From contig JAVLUG010000003.1 of NCBI GenBank assembly GCA_031629035.1, positions 186,001-250,000 on the forward strand: a stretch of DNA of 64,000 bases. Reading direction: 5' to 3'. The position numbers were made by a program, and so were the translations under genes. The notes beneath the pieces were generated by a model that was not told the origin of the DNA, searched no databases, and was given only the letters and a program-made list of their open reading frames with translations. This stretch comes from MVYY01 sp012517575. GTDB taxonomy: Bacteria; Bacteroidota; Bacteroidia; Bacteroidales; Paludibacteraceae. Of this stretch, positions 54,583 through 63,040 are shown piece by piece (positions within the stretch are counted from its first letter, which is position 1; each line of letters starts with the position of its first letter).

Positions 54583-55746
54583 CTAATTGCGATATTTTTT
54601 AATTAACTTATGTGTTTCAATATCTCCATTCATGTCGGTGATACTTAAAAAATAAACTCCATTTGAGAGTCTTGAAGTATCAATAATATCTGAATTTTCG
54701 ATGTGAATAAGACTATTCCCAGTTATAGAAAAAATTGTAATATGACGAGGGATTGTTTCTCCTGATATATTTATCTGGTCGATAAAAGGATTGGGAGAAA
54801 CAGTAAATTTATTCTTTTTTTGCACACTTTCCATTCCCATAGTGGAACCAGAAAAATCTTCTGAAGCATCTCCCTTTTGATAAATTTTTACATAATCTAC
54901 ATACATATTTGCCTGATAATTATTACTTTGATTCAAAGCCGTAACATTATTGATATCCCAGATCCCCGTAAAATTTCCACCAATTGCAAGGTTAAAAATC
55001 ACAAAGAATGGTTTATGAAAATAATGAGCAGCATTACCGGCCACATCTTCTCCGTCAATTGCCATTTCAACTATTGGCTGTTTATTTGGATCTTTATCCA
55101 AATCGAAATAGGTTTTTAAGGAATGTTCATCCCAAATGAGAGTGAACAAATGAAAATCCTCCTGAATACTCGTTGAATTGGTAAAATCTTTACCCCAATT
55201 GGGATACGAACCTCCATTCCAACTTTCTCCCCAATGAAACCAACTACTGAAATATTTATCTTGTGTACCGCGCTTAATGCCGTTAGAATTCCCCATTTCC
55301 AAAATATCAATTTCTCCACATTTTGGCCATCCGACAGAAGGATAATTGGCACCCATTAACCAAAAAGCTGGCCAAAGTCCATTGGCAGTATGAGGTAATT
55401 TTATACGAGCTTCAATTTTCCCGTGTTTAAATGATATTTTCCCTAACGAATTTATTCTTCCTGAAGTACAAGTTTTTCCCAAGTAGTTTTCCTTTTTTGC
55501 CGTTAAAACCAAGCATTTTTCTCCACTGACGGGTTCTGTTCCGATCGAAACATTTTCCTTCCGGTAATACTCCAGCTCATTGTTACCATTTCCGCTTCCA
55601 TTCACTTCAATCACCCAGTTATTTAAATTCAACTCATTTCCATCAAAAGTATCCTGCCATACCAAATGGTAGTCATTGCTTTGAGAATTTATTTGGCAAC
55701 TAAAAATCAAAAAAACACCGAAAGAAAAAAATCTTAATAATTTCAT
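54583..55746 (-). CDS. GH16 beta-1,3-glucanase (laminarinase type) with T9SS domain
   Basis: A 387-residue secreted enzyme. A signal peptide spans residues 1-20 (LLRFFSFGVFLIFSCQINSQ). The GH16 catalytic domain runs about 25-290: LVWQDTFDGNELNLNNW, KIEARIKLPHTANGLWPAFWLMG and the catalytic CGEIDILEMGN (the two Glu near residue 145). The C-terminal 75 residues are a T9SS type A sorting domain (VSPNPFIDQINISG, GVYFLSITD). The ATG at 55746 is preferred over an in-frame TTG two codons earlier. It is the last PUL gene before the convergent regulator. It hydrolyses beta-1,3-linked glucan outside the cell. Confidence 0.93.
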   Translation of the reverse strand: MKLLRFFSFGVFLIFSCQINSQSNDYHLVWQDTFDGNELNLNNWVIEVNGSGNGNNELEYYRKENVSIGTEPVSGEKCLVLTAKKENYLGKTCTSGRINSLGKISFKHGKIEARIKLPHTANGLWPAFWLMGANYPSVGWPKCGEIDILEMGNSNGIKRGTQDKYFSSWFHWGESWNGGSYPNWGKDFTNSTSIQEDFHLFTLIWDEHSLKTYFDLDKDPNKQPIVEMAIDGEDVAGNAAHYFHKPFFVIFNLAIGGNFTGIWDINNVTALNQSNNYQANMYVDYVKIYQKGDASEDFSGSTMGMESVQKKNKFTVSPNPFIDQINISGETIPRHITIFSITGNSLIHIENSDIIDTSRLSNGVYFLSITDMNGDIETHKLIKKYRN

Positions 55747-55812
55747 ATTCAATAAAGATAATTTAATTTAACTTTTTATTAATCAATGATTTAGAATAAA
55801 TATCCAAAAAAT

Positions 55813-57918
55813 TTAAAATGAGTCGGTTTTTGTGCAAATCCAAGTTATTTCGTCCGAATATTCATTTTTATTTATCCATCCTGATGCTTCAATAAAATTT
55901 TCTCCTTCTTTCATTTTTAAATTTTCCCATAAAAAAATATGGTTTGTAGAAGTTTTTATTCCATAATCAACTCCATTAACTTTCAATGAAACGGACGGGC
56001 AATTAGAATATATTTTTATAGTTACTAATGTACTTGGTCTATTAGTAAATCGACGGCTTGTAATGTAAACAAATGGGTCATTTTTATTCCAATTAGCCTT
56101 ATACCAATAAAAAGCATCTTTTTTCACCATTCCGTCAAATGTTATTAATCCTTTATCGTTGATACCAGGCTGCTCACCCTCATTGCGGCTATCACACGCA
56201 AAATCAAATCCTACCCACAAGGAACTGCTCCAGATATAAGGCCGTGCATTGATCATTTTCAAATATTCTTCATGAAAAAGACTTTGATATTCTTCAGGAT
56301 GAAATTGTCCGTCTGTTTTCGGCTTTAGAGCAGGATATGCATGATGATTCACATTTGCTCCTGCGCCATATTCGCTTATCCCAATTCGTTGTTTTGGGTA
56401 CTTGGCATGCAAAGAATCTAAAACATCACCTAAATCTTCAATTTTATTATAATACCAGCCATCATAGCGATTGTTGGAATAAACATCCGGTATCCAATTT
56501 GCTGGTTTTTCAGGATACATGGCTGCTAAGGTAGTAAACCGATAAGTATCTTCAGATTTTACTACTTTATTCAGCTGCCGGACAGTTTCCAACGGATCTA
56601 CAGAAGCTTTAAAATAAATTTCATTTGAAAGTCCCCAAAATATGATGGAAGGATGATTGTATTGCTGACGAAGAAGTTCGTACATTTGTGAAACAGCATT
56701 TTTTCTATAAATTTTATTTTCCTCCAAACTCCTTCCCACACTATTGACATTTGGAATTTCTGCCCAGCATATTATCCCCAGCGAATCTAAATACCGATAA
56801 GTATAATCACCATGTTGATAATGAGCAAGACGCAAATAATTACAACCTGTTTCTCTTAACAAATCGATAGCTTCTTTACGGTCAGCATCAGAAATAGCTC
56901 GGCCTTTGTCTTTTTTCCCTTCGTGCAAACAAATTCCTCTTAAAGGATAAGGTTTTCCATTCAAGCTGAAACCATTATTCGGATCAACATTAAAATATCT
57001 GAACCCTAAAGGTTGAAGAGAATTATCTACTATTTCGCCATTCACTTTCAACATTATTTCAACTTTATATAAATAAGGATCATAGATTCCATTCCATAAA
57101 TGAGGATGATCAATTTTCCCGGTAATAATAGAGGTTGAAGTATCATTGGCAAGAATTTTTTTAGTATCTGAAAATGTTTTTATTACTTTTCCTGCTGAAT
57201 CTTTTAATACAGCTTCAACAAGTACTGAAGTTGTCTTTAAAGTTGTATTTCGAAGTTTTGTCAAGATGTTTATATCTGCAGAGTTTTCAGACACATTGGT
57301 TTGTTTGATGATTACACCCGGCTGTGCCACCCAAATTCCTCCCATAGTTAAATCATTTGAAATATATTCGTTGGGATTAATGTGGACAGGATTGGCCACA
57401 ACAAGTTCAACATTTCGTGTAAGTCCCCCATAAAAGGTAAAATCAGCAGATAATGGTGGACAAATTATCGAAGAAGAGTTATCAACTTGTACTGCTATTA
57501 TGTTTTCTTGATCAAAAAGAATTTTATCCGTTATATCAAACATAAAAGCAGAATAACCACCTGTATGACTACCAACTAATTGTCCATTTAAATACACAGT
57601 AGCAAATGAATTTGCTGCTCCAAATTTTAAATAAATAACTTTTCCTTTATAATTTAGAGGAATAACAATATGCTTTCGATAACAACCTATGCCACGATAA
57701 TAATCATTCCCTCCATCTTGCCCATCAAGAGCATTCCACGTATGAGGCAGAAGAATATTTTCCCAAGAAGTATCATTAAACTCCATTTGATAAAAATCAG
57801 GTTGGTTTGTTTTACAGAACATCCAACTATCGTTGAGTATGATCGATTCTTTGCCCGAAATAGGCATTAGAAAAAAGAAAAAGAGAAAAAAGAAAAGAAA
57901 TTTTTGCTTCGAAATCAT
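55813..57918 (-). CDS. GH2 family glycoside hydrolase
   Basis: A 701-residue enzyme. A signal peptide precedes the sugar-binding jelly-roll (LPHTWNALDGQDGG, YYRGIGCYRKHIVIP, about 40-180), an Ig-like domain (about 180-290) and the TIM barrel: LRGICLHEGKK, LGIICWAEIPNV, SNEIYFKAS with the acid/base Glu near 433, and RIGISEYGAG with the nucleophile Glu near 516. The LHEG and YQHGD features match GH2; substrate is beta-galactoside or beta-glucuronide or beta-glucoside-like, not decided. There is no T9SS domain, so it is periplasmic or in the lumen, unlike the extracellular GH16/GH128. The ATG at 57918 begins the signal peptide; a TTG seven codons upstream is unlikely. Confidence 0.9.
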   Translation of the reverse strand: MISKQKFLFFFLFFFFLMPISGKESIILNDSWMFCKTNQPDFYQMEFNDTSWENILLPHTWNALDGQDGGNDYYRGIGCYRKHIVIPLNYKGKVIYLKFGAANSFATVYLNGQLVGSHTGGYSAFMFDITDKILFDQENIIAVQVDNSSSIICPPLSADFTFYGGLTRNVELVVANPVHINPNEYISNDLTMGGIWVAQPGVIIKQTNVSENSADINILTKLRNTTLKTTSVLVEAVLKDSAGKVIKTFSDTKKILANDTSTSIITGKIDHPHLWNGIYDPYLYKVEIMLKVNGEIVDNSLQPLGFRYFNVDPNNGFSLNGKPYPLRGICLHEGKKDKGRAISDADRKEAIDLLRETGCNYLRLAHYQHGDYTYRYLDSLGIICWAEIPNVNSVGRSLEENKIYRKNAVSQMYELLRQQYNHPSIIFWGLSNEIYFKASVDPLETVRQLNKVVKSEDTYRFTTLAAMYPEKPANWIPDVYSNNRYDGWYYNKIEDLGDVLDSLHAKYPKQRIGISEYGAGANVNHHAYPALKPKTDGQFHPEEYQSLFHEEYLKMINARPYIWSSSLWVGFDFACDSRNEGEQPGINDKGLITFDGMVKKDAFYWYKANWNKNDPFVYITSRRFTNRPSTLVTIKIYSNCPSVSLKVNGVDYGIKTSTNHIFLWENLKMKEGENFIEASGWINKNEYSDEITWICTKTDSF

Positions 57919-57935
57919 ACAAAAAAAATTTACCG

Positions 57936-58057
57936 TCAATTTTTAATTATCTTCAAACATTGTTTTCTGCCCGATTTTGGCTGGAATTAAAACAAACAAT
58001 ACCTTTTTGCCAGCTTTTGATATCTATAATTTTCTGATTCGAATTCTGATAAATACA
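57936..58057 (-). pseudogene. Relic of a T9SS C-terminal coding end, copy of the end of the GH128 gene
   Basis: Bases 57936-58057 align closely with 60475-60597, the last part of the GH128-like gene (KSWLKG..., the end of its T9SS domain and its TGA). Beyond about 58060 the similarity is gone. The copy has a one-base deletion after GGTAT that shifts the frame and has no coding body. It may be the remnant of a deleted neighbouring gene or a local duplication. It lies just upstream of the GH2 start. Confidence 0.75.
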
Positions 58058-58142
58058 CAGTTCCTATGTAATAACCAGTAGTACTTTTTGTGTGTCGATC
58101 TGCTAAGAAAATTACAAACGAAAAAGACCGAATAACCTGTAT

Positions 58143-58189
58143 TTTAAAAAAATTTAAAACAGACTCGCAACTGACATGCTGCGAGCCTG
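58143..58189 (-). terminator. Terminator of the FN3/CBM surface protein gene
   Basis: On the minus strand CAGGCTCGCA (58189-58180) and TGCGAGTCTG (58169-58160) make a ten-base stem with one mismatch-like G-T pair and a ten-base loop, followed by TTTTAAATTTTTTT. Confidence 0.75.
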
Positions 58190-58201
58190 AAAAATGGCAG
58201 A

Positions 58202-60307
58202 TTACCATTTTATTAATTTAGCACTCAATGAATTACCATTAGAAAATATCAAACTAAAAATATAGTTTCCAGCGGGCAATTCGCTCAAATTTATATTTTG
58301 TTCTAATCCGTTCACCTCCATTTTTTTAACACTTTGTCCTAATACATTGCGAAATTCTATTCGTGCAATTTTCGATTTTGATTTAACCACAAAAATATCT
58401 TTAACGACACTCGAATAATAAATCAAATCATTTACTTTAACATTGGCAGAAGAAGTTCCAAAATCATTATAGAAATAAAGATTGTCAATATAAATGGTTT
58501 TGCCACCGGAACCTACGATTTTGAACTGATAAACATCCGACATGGTTAATCCTTGACTTGTAAAATCTGTTAAAGGGATATCAAAATCATTCCACACACT
58601 GAAGTTTAAAGGAGATAATGTTACATATTTTTCCGGTTCATTTGCCGAACCATTCCAGCAAATTGGATACAACTGCAGTGATGTTTCATTTTCTGTCCAT
58701 ATATCAATATGTAAATGAGTCATTCCACTTGCTATTGGAGTTATATGACTGAATTCCGTCCCTTGATAATTGAGATTTTCATATTTAAGAGTATTATTCC
58801 CTTTAACTAGAATTTCTGAAACTATGGTTGATTGTCCCCAATTTGGATTCAGATTTAATCCCGCTACTGGGGAATAAGCATCACTATATATGGAGATAAC
58901 CTTGTCCGCAGCTATGGTCGGAGTTGGAGCAGGATCGCTCAATCCTTCTTTTGTTGTAACATTTATTATTATAGGGTTATTGGCTGCAGGATTATTAGCA
59001 ATGTCCTTAGCTTCCACAGAAAAAGTGTATGCAGTATTTGGAGTCAATCCGTTTATGATAATGGATTTTTGAGTACCAGATGTCCCGTTTTGCGTAACAA
59101 CAGTCGGCGTACTTCCATAAGAAATTGTATAAACAACAACACCGGAATTGTCGGTAGCATTCAATAATAATTCTACACTGGTTGAAGTAACTGTACCTGG
59201 AGAAGCTGTGAAAGAAGTTGGCGCTTCTGTATCAGAAACCGTGCAATCTCCTACTTTATAATAAATGATATTTGGATCGGACAAAGAAGTTGATTGTGAA
59301 GTCATTTCATTCCCCGACATATTATCTAAACTATACAGGAAAAGCACTCCCACATTGGTTCCAACGGAAAGACCACTCATTGTATAGGTTGCCGATTTCC
59401 CATCACCGGCAATTGTCATTGCATGGTTACCACCCGATGAAGCTTGAACTTCAGCAAAATCAATTGTTCTTGCTTCATCTATAGGCGAAATAGTATAAAC
59501 AACGTTACCGTCAAAATACTGAATGGAATAATGGATTTGTGTTAATGAAGGTGTAGCAAAATGTCCCTTATCGCCTGAACAATCACTTGATCTTACAGCT
59601 GTAGTGAACGTTAAACTGACTGAATTTTCCGAAATATTACCGGCAGCATCCTTTGCCTTAATCGTAAAATTATAATTTGTTCCGGGATTTAGTCCACTAA
59701 GTGTTGCATTACCCGAACCATCGGCTGTAACAACCCTGTTGACAATATTATTTGCTGCATCATTAATAATAAACGATACAACTGGACTGGTAACATCATC
59801 AGAGCCTGATAACAATAAATTCACAGAATTATTAGTAGGAGTACCTACTACCGATGCCGAAACCATTACGGGAAGAACATTATCCGTCGACCCCGTAGAA
59901 CATAAGCCCCACTCGATATCCGAAGGCCATGGAAAATTTTTCTCTCCTGGCATTAAAATATACAATGGTGTATAAAGATTGGGAGGCGTGGTAGAAGGTA
60001 TATCTATGGTAATTGTTTTTTTATCCACACTTAAGCTATAACCGGGTTGATCACTTAACTTATTTCCCCCAACTCCATTAATATTACAAAAACTACCCCC
60101 TAATCCATCCATGGGGACATCAGACTCTATTTTTATCTGATAATTTCCCTCAGTTATCATCTGACAAGATAACCTGACGATTGTTACACCATCGGTAGCA
60201 GTAATAGGAGTTTGACAATACTGCTGCGCAGCCCAGGCATTGCTCAAAACATTTCCTAAAACAAAAAGAAAAAAACAAATTGTTTGTAATTTTTTTTTCA
60301 TGATCAT
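58202..60307 (-). CDS. Secreted non-catalytic glycan-binding protein with FN3 repeats and T9SS domain
   Basis: A 701-residue protein, exported (signal peptide residues 1-26, cut near NAWA-AQQY). No hydrolase motif is seen. There are two fibronectin-III-like repeats around 145-235 and 355-450 (ATLSGLNPGTNYNFTIKAKDAAGN; GLTPNTAYTFSVEAKDIANN). Residues about 30-135 and 245-350 are beta-rich repeats of similar sequence type. A CBM-like jelly-roll lies at about 465-615 (VISIYSDAYSPVAGLNLNP; HLHIDIWTENETSLQLYP). The end (LGQSVKKMEVNG, LPAGNYIFSLIF) is a T9SS type A domain. It lies between GH128 and GH2 and is probably a surface glycan-binding protein for the same substrate. Confidence 0.8.
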   Translation of the reverse strand: MIMKKKLQTICFFLFVLGNVLSNAWAAQQYCQTPITATDGVTIVRLSCQMITEGNYQIKIESDVPMDGLGGSFCNINGVGGNKLSDQPGYSLSVDKKTITIDIPSTTPPNLYTPLYILMPGEKNFPWPSDIEWGLCSTGSTDNVLPVMVSASVVGTPTNNSVNLLLSGSDDVTSPVVSFIINDAANNIVNRVVTADGSGNATLSGLNPGTNYNFTIKAKDAAGNISENSVSLTFTTAVRSSDCSGDKGHFATPSLTQIHYSIQYFDGNVVYTISPIDEARTIDFAEVQASSGGNHAMTIAGDGKSATYTMSGLSVGTNVGVLFLYSLDNMSGNEMTSQSTSLSDPNIIYYKVGDCTVSDTEAPTSFTASPGTVTSTSVELLLNATDNSGVVVYTISYGSTPTVVTQNGTSGTQKSIIINGLTPNTAYTFSVEAKDIANNPAANNPIIINVTTKEGLSDPAPTPTIAADKVISIYSDAYSPVAGLNLNPNWGQSTIVSEILVKGNNTLKYENLNYQGTEFSHITPIASGMTHLHIDIWTENETSLQLYPICWNGSANEPEKYVTLSPLNFSVWNDFDIPLTDFTSQGLTMSDVYQFKIVGSGGKTIYIDNLYFYNDFGTSSANVKVNDLIYYSSVVKDIFVVKSKSKIARIEFRNVLGQSVKKMEVNGLEQNINLSELPAGNYIFSLIFSNGNSLSAKLIKW

Positions 60308-60476
60308 AAAGTTTTAAAATTAAACATTGAATTTATTTATTGATAAAAGACTAAATTTAAAATAATGTCGTCTGTGAATATGCTGAAATTAATTGGTTAT
60401 TCCCAATTTGTGAGTTTTTAATTTTTTTTTTAATCCAAAGAATGTCTATAAATTATTAATAATTAGTAACTTATAA

Positions 60477-61943
60477 TCAATTTTTAATTATCTTCAAACA
60501 TTGTTTTCTACCCGATTTTGGCAGGAATTGAAACAAATACATACCTTTTAGCCAGCTTTTGGTATCTATAATTTTCTGATTTGAATGCTGATAAATACAT
60601 ACACCCTGCATATTAAAAACTGTTATTTCAAAATTTTCTTCATTGGTTTCAACGTTCAAATTATCCTTCACTGGAAGAGGAAATAGCCTTAGAAGAGAAG
60701 TTTCGGCAGAAGCTGTTCCGTTTGTAATTTCTTTAAAAGTTAACCAATCAACATTGCAACCTTCACCCATGCTTTTTATGGTAATTTGTTGTTTCCCCGA
60801 CGACAAATTCACTTTCATGGTGCGTATATCCCAATTTGAAAGTCCTCCGGTAGAAGAAATTTCGCTACTTGTCAGCATATTTCCTGACGAATCAAGAATC
60901 TGAAGAACAGTTCCATCAACGCAGGCAACCTTAAAAGAGAGAGTATATTCCTTATTTTCAGGAATATTTATCTGGTAAGAAACCCAATCCTTAAAATAAA
61001 AATCATTTAGATATAAATTGCCTGAAGTTGCATCTACACGTCTTAAACTTGCACTATGGCTATCTGTAAATTTTTCTGCCTGAATAGTATCTTCAACCGA
61101 ATAATAGAAATTTTTGTCGAATGATGACATATTGACATAAATATCGCCCAACTCAGTTAATACACCTCTATCATTTTTTGTTAAAAGAGAATTATAGGGA
61201 AAAGCATTATCGCCACCCCCATTTCTACCTATAAACCATGAATATCGAAACACATCGGGGTCGTTTTCAAGATAGGTTACGGCTTCTACCATAAAATCTT
61301 TTTGCTTATCGGGAGTCAAACCTTGATTTTGTTCGTATGCACAAAATTCAGTCAGCCATATTGGTTTATTGTATTTTTTAAAACGATTAATAAAACTTTC
61401 CAAAGCAGATACATTATTCATATAACAATGAACAGCGATGCCATCCACATCAGAAAGTGGAACCAATGTAAAAAACTCATCCAACCAGACAATCGGATCA
61501 CTATAACCGGCTAAGGTACCATAATTCATTGCCGGCGAAATAATTTTTAATCCCAATTCCTGAGCAATTGCTTTCACAGCCGGCCATTTGGCAGCAGCCT
61601 GAGTAGGTGTCATATTAGCCTGATCGGTAAGATTCGGTTCATTGAAAGCCAACAGATACTGACATTCTGGATGTTTTGCTTTAAAAGTTCTTAAACCATC
61701 AGCATTCACTCCATTCCATGCCATCGGAATATATTCCATATACTGATCAAACACATTGGCGACCTGCAATCCGGGATTAATTCCCCAATTATAAAACCAC
61801 GAAATCCCTTTGCTTAAAGTTGGTAAATCTTCTGCATAAGGAATATTATATGCTAATCCTCTTTTAAAACTTCGTTCCTGAGCAAAAGTGATATTTCCCA
61901 GAAAAATTATGAAAATGATCAAAAGAATTTTCGAAAGTTTCAT
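60477..61943 (-). CDS. GH128-like beta-1,3-glucanase with CBM6 and T9SS domain
   Basis: A 488-residue secreted enzyme. Signal peptide 1-21. The catalytic TIM barrel (about 25-265) fits the GH128 (Glyco_hydro_cc) family: KRGLAYNI at the start, ISWFYNWG, LAFNEPNLTDQ with acid Glu near 102, and PIWLTEFCAYE with nucleophile Glu near 199. A CBM6-like module follows (about 285-410: IQAEKF, YLNDFYFKDWVSYQI, NVDWLTFKEI). The last 70 residues are a T9SS type A domain (LFPLPVKDNLNV, KSWLKGMYLF). GH128 enzymes cut beta-1,3-glucan. It is 23 bases downstream of the GH16 gene at 61967, so cotranscribed. Its tail coding end has a relic copy at 57936. Confidence 0.88.
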   Translation of the reverse strand: MKLSKILLIIFIIFLGNITFAQERSFKRGLAYNIPYAEDLPTLSKGISWFYNWGINPGLQVANVFDQYMEYIPMAWNGVNADGLRTFKAKHPECQYLLAFNEPNLTDQANMTPTQAAAKWPAVKAIAQELGLKIISPAMNYGTLAGYSDPIVWLDEFFTLVPLSDVDGIAVHCYMNNVSALESFINRFKKYNKPIWLTEFCAYEQNQGLTPDKQKDFMVEAVTYLENDPDVFRYSWFIGRNGGGDNAFPYNSLLTKNDRGVLTELGDIYVNMSSFDKNFYYSVEDTIQAEKFTDSHSASLRRVDATSGNLYLNDFYFKDWVSYQINIPENKEYTLSFKVACVDGTVLQILDSSGNMLTSSEISSTGGLSNWDIRTMKVNLSSGKQQITIKSMGEGCNVDWLTFKEITNGTASAETSLLRLFPLPVKDNLNVETNEENFEITVFNMQGVCIYQHSNQKIIDTKSWLKGMYLFQFLPKSGRKQCLKIIKN

Positions 61944-61966
61944 CCGACTAACAGTTTTCTGAATTT

Positions 61967-63016
61967 TTATTGTTTTATGACTTTTTGAACAAAATTGTTA
62001 TTATCCGAAAGCGTTCTTACAATATACACCCCATTTGTAAAACTTTCAAAATCAATGTCTATGATAGATGAAACTGATTTATTATCAACTATCTGTTTCC
62101 CTCCCATATCAAATACGGCAACCTGATTTTCTTTCGATGCTGAAGGAAATTTAATTTTCAAGTTTTCATGAACTATCGATGGAAAAATCGGTCGTTGATC
62201 AAACAGCTGACCACTCAGCCCTCCGGAACTCACATCCCGGTAAACTCTTACATAATCTACCAACAATTGTTGAGGAAAAATACTATCATCTACAGTTCCT
62301 CCCAACGTGCCGCCAATTGCCAAATTAATAATCAAATAAAGAGGATTGTTAAAAGGGTAATTATCGGCATTAACCGAAAGAGAAGAGAATGTCCAATATT
62401 GAGTTCCATCAAAGAAAAATTTTATTTTTTCTGATGTCCATTCTATGGCGTAAGTATGAAAATCGTTAGAAATACCGGGATAAGATTTTACAATATGAAA
62501 ATTATTACCTTTTGTCCCGTTGAAATCTTTGGTGTGAACATTTGATTGAAACTGATCCGGCTGACGTCCCACAAACTCCAAGATATCTACTTCACCACAT
62601 GACGGCCAACTGCCATAACCCATTGCCCAGAATGCCGGCCATGTGCCGGCACCTGTTGGCAATTTTATTCTGGCCTCAATCTTTCCATATGTAAAATCCT
62701 TTTTTCGGGAAGAATTAATTCTGGCAGATGTATATTTCCATGTCATACTTCCAACGGTATAATTTTCCAACAAGGCAGTTATTACTAAATTGCCGTTTTC
62801 AACCTTTAAATTTTGAGGACGTGAAGTATAAAACTGCTTCTCCTGATTACCAAAACCACTTCCACCTTCCACAATATTCCAATTATTTGTATTTAAAGTG
62901 GTTCCATCAAATTCATCAGACCATACCAGCTGCCAGTTTTGGCTCATGGTTTTAGATGAAAAAAACATGAAGAACACAAAAATAATTTTAAATAGCACCT
63001 TCAATTTATATCTCAT
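61967..63016 (-). CDS. GH16 beta-1,3-glucanase (second copy) with T9SS domain
   Basis: A 349-residue secreted enzyme. Signal peptide 1-25. The GH16 domain runs about 28-265: LVWSDEFDGTTLNTNNW, GKIEARIKLPTGAGTWPAFWAMG and the catalytic CGEVDILEFVG (two Glu near 140). The WPS.GEVDI.E context is that of laminarinase. Residues about 280-349 are a T9SS type A sorting domain. It differs clearly from the GH16 at 54583 (different Cys and loops), so the two have likely different fine specificities. It is the first enzyme gene after the susD gene, with a 24-base gap. Confidence 0.93.
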   Translation of the reverse strand: MRYKLKVLFKIIFVFFMFFSSKTMSQNWQLVWSDEFDGTTLNTNNWNIVEGGSGFGNQEKQFYTSRPQNLKVENGNLVITALLENYTVGSMTWKYTSARINSSRKKDFTYGKIEARIKLPTGAGTWPAFWAMGYGSWPSCGEVDILEFVGRQPDQFQSNVHTKDFNGTKGNNFHIVKSYPGISNDFHTYAIEWTSEKIKFFFDGTQYWTFSSLSVNADNYPFNNPLYLIINLAIGGTLGGTVDDSIFPQQLLVDYVRVYRDVSSGGLSGQLFDQRPIFPSIVHENLKIKFPSASKENQVAVFDMGGKQIVDNKSVSSIIDIDFESFTNGVYIVRTLSDNNNFVQKVIKQ

Positions 63017-63040
63017 GATGGATAATTTGCATTTTGATAT

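Noticed and set aside
57987..58208. 73-codon frame near the GH2 start
   Set aside because: It is the shifted reading of the relic T9SS end and terminator region, so not a real gene.
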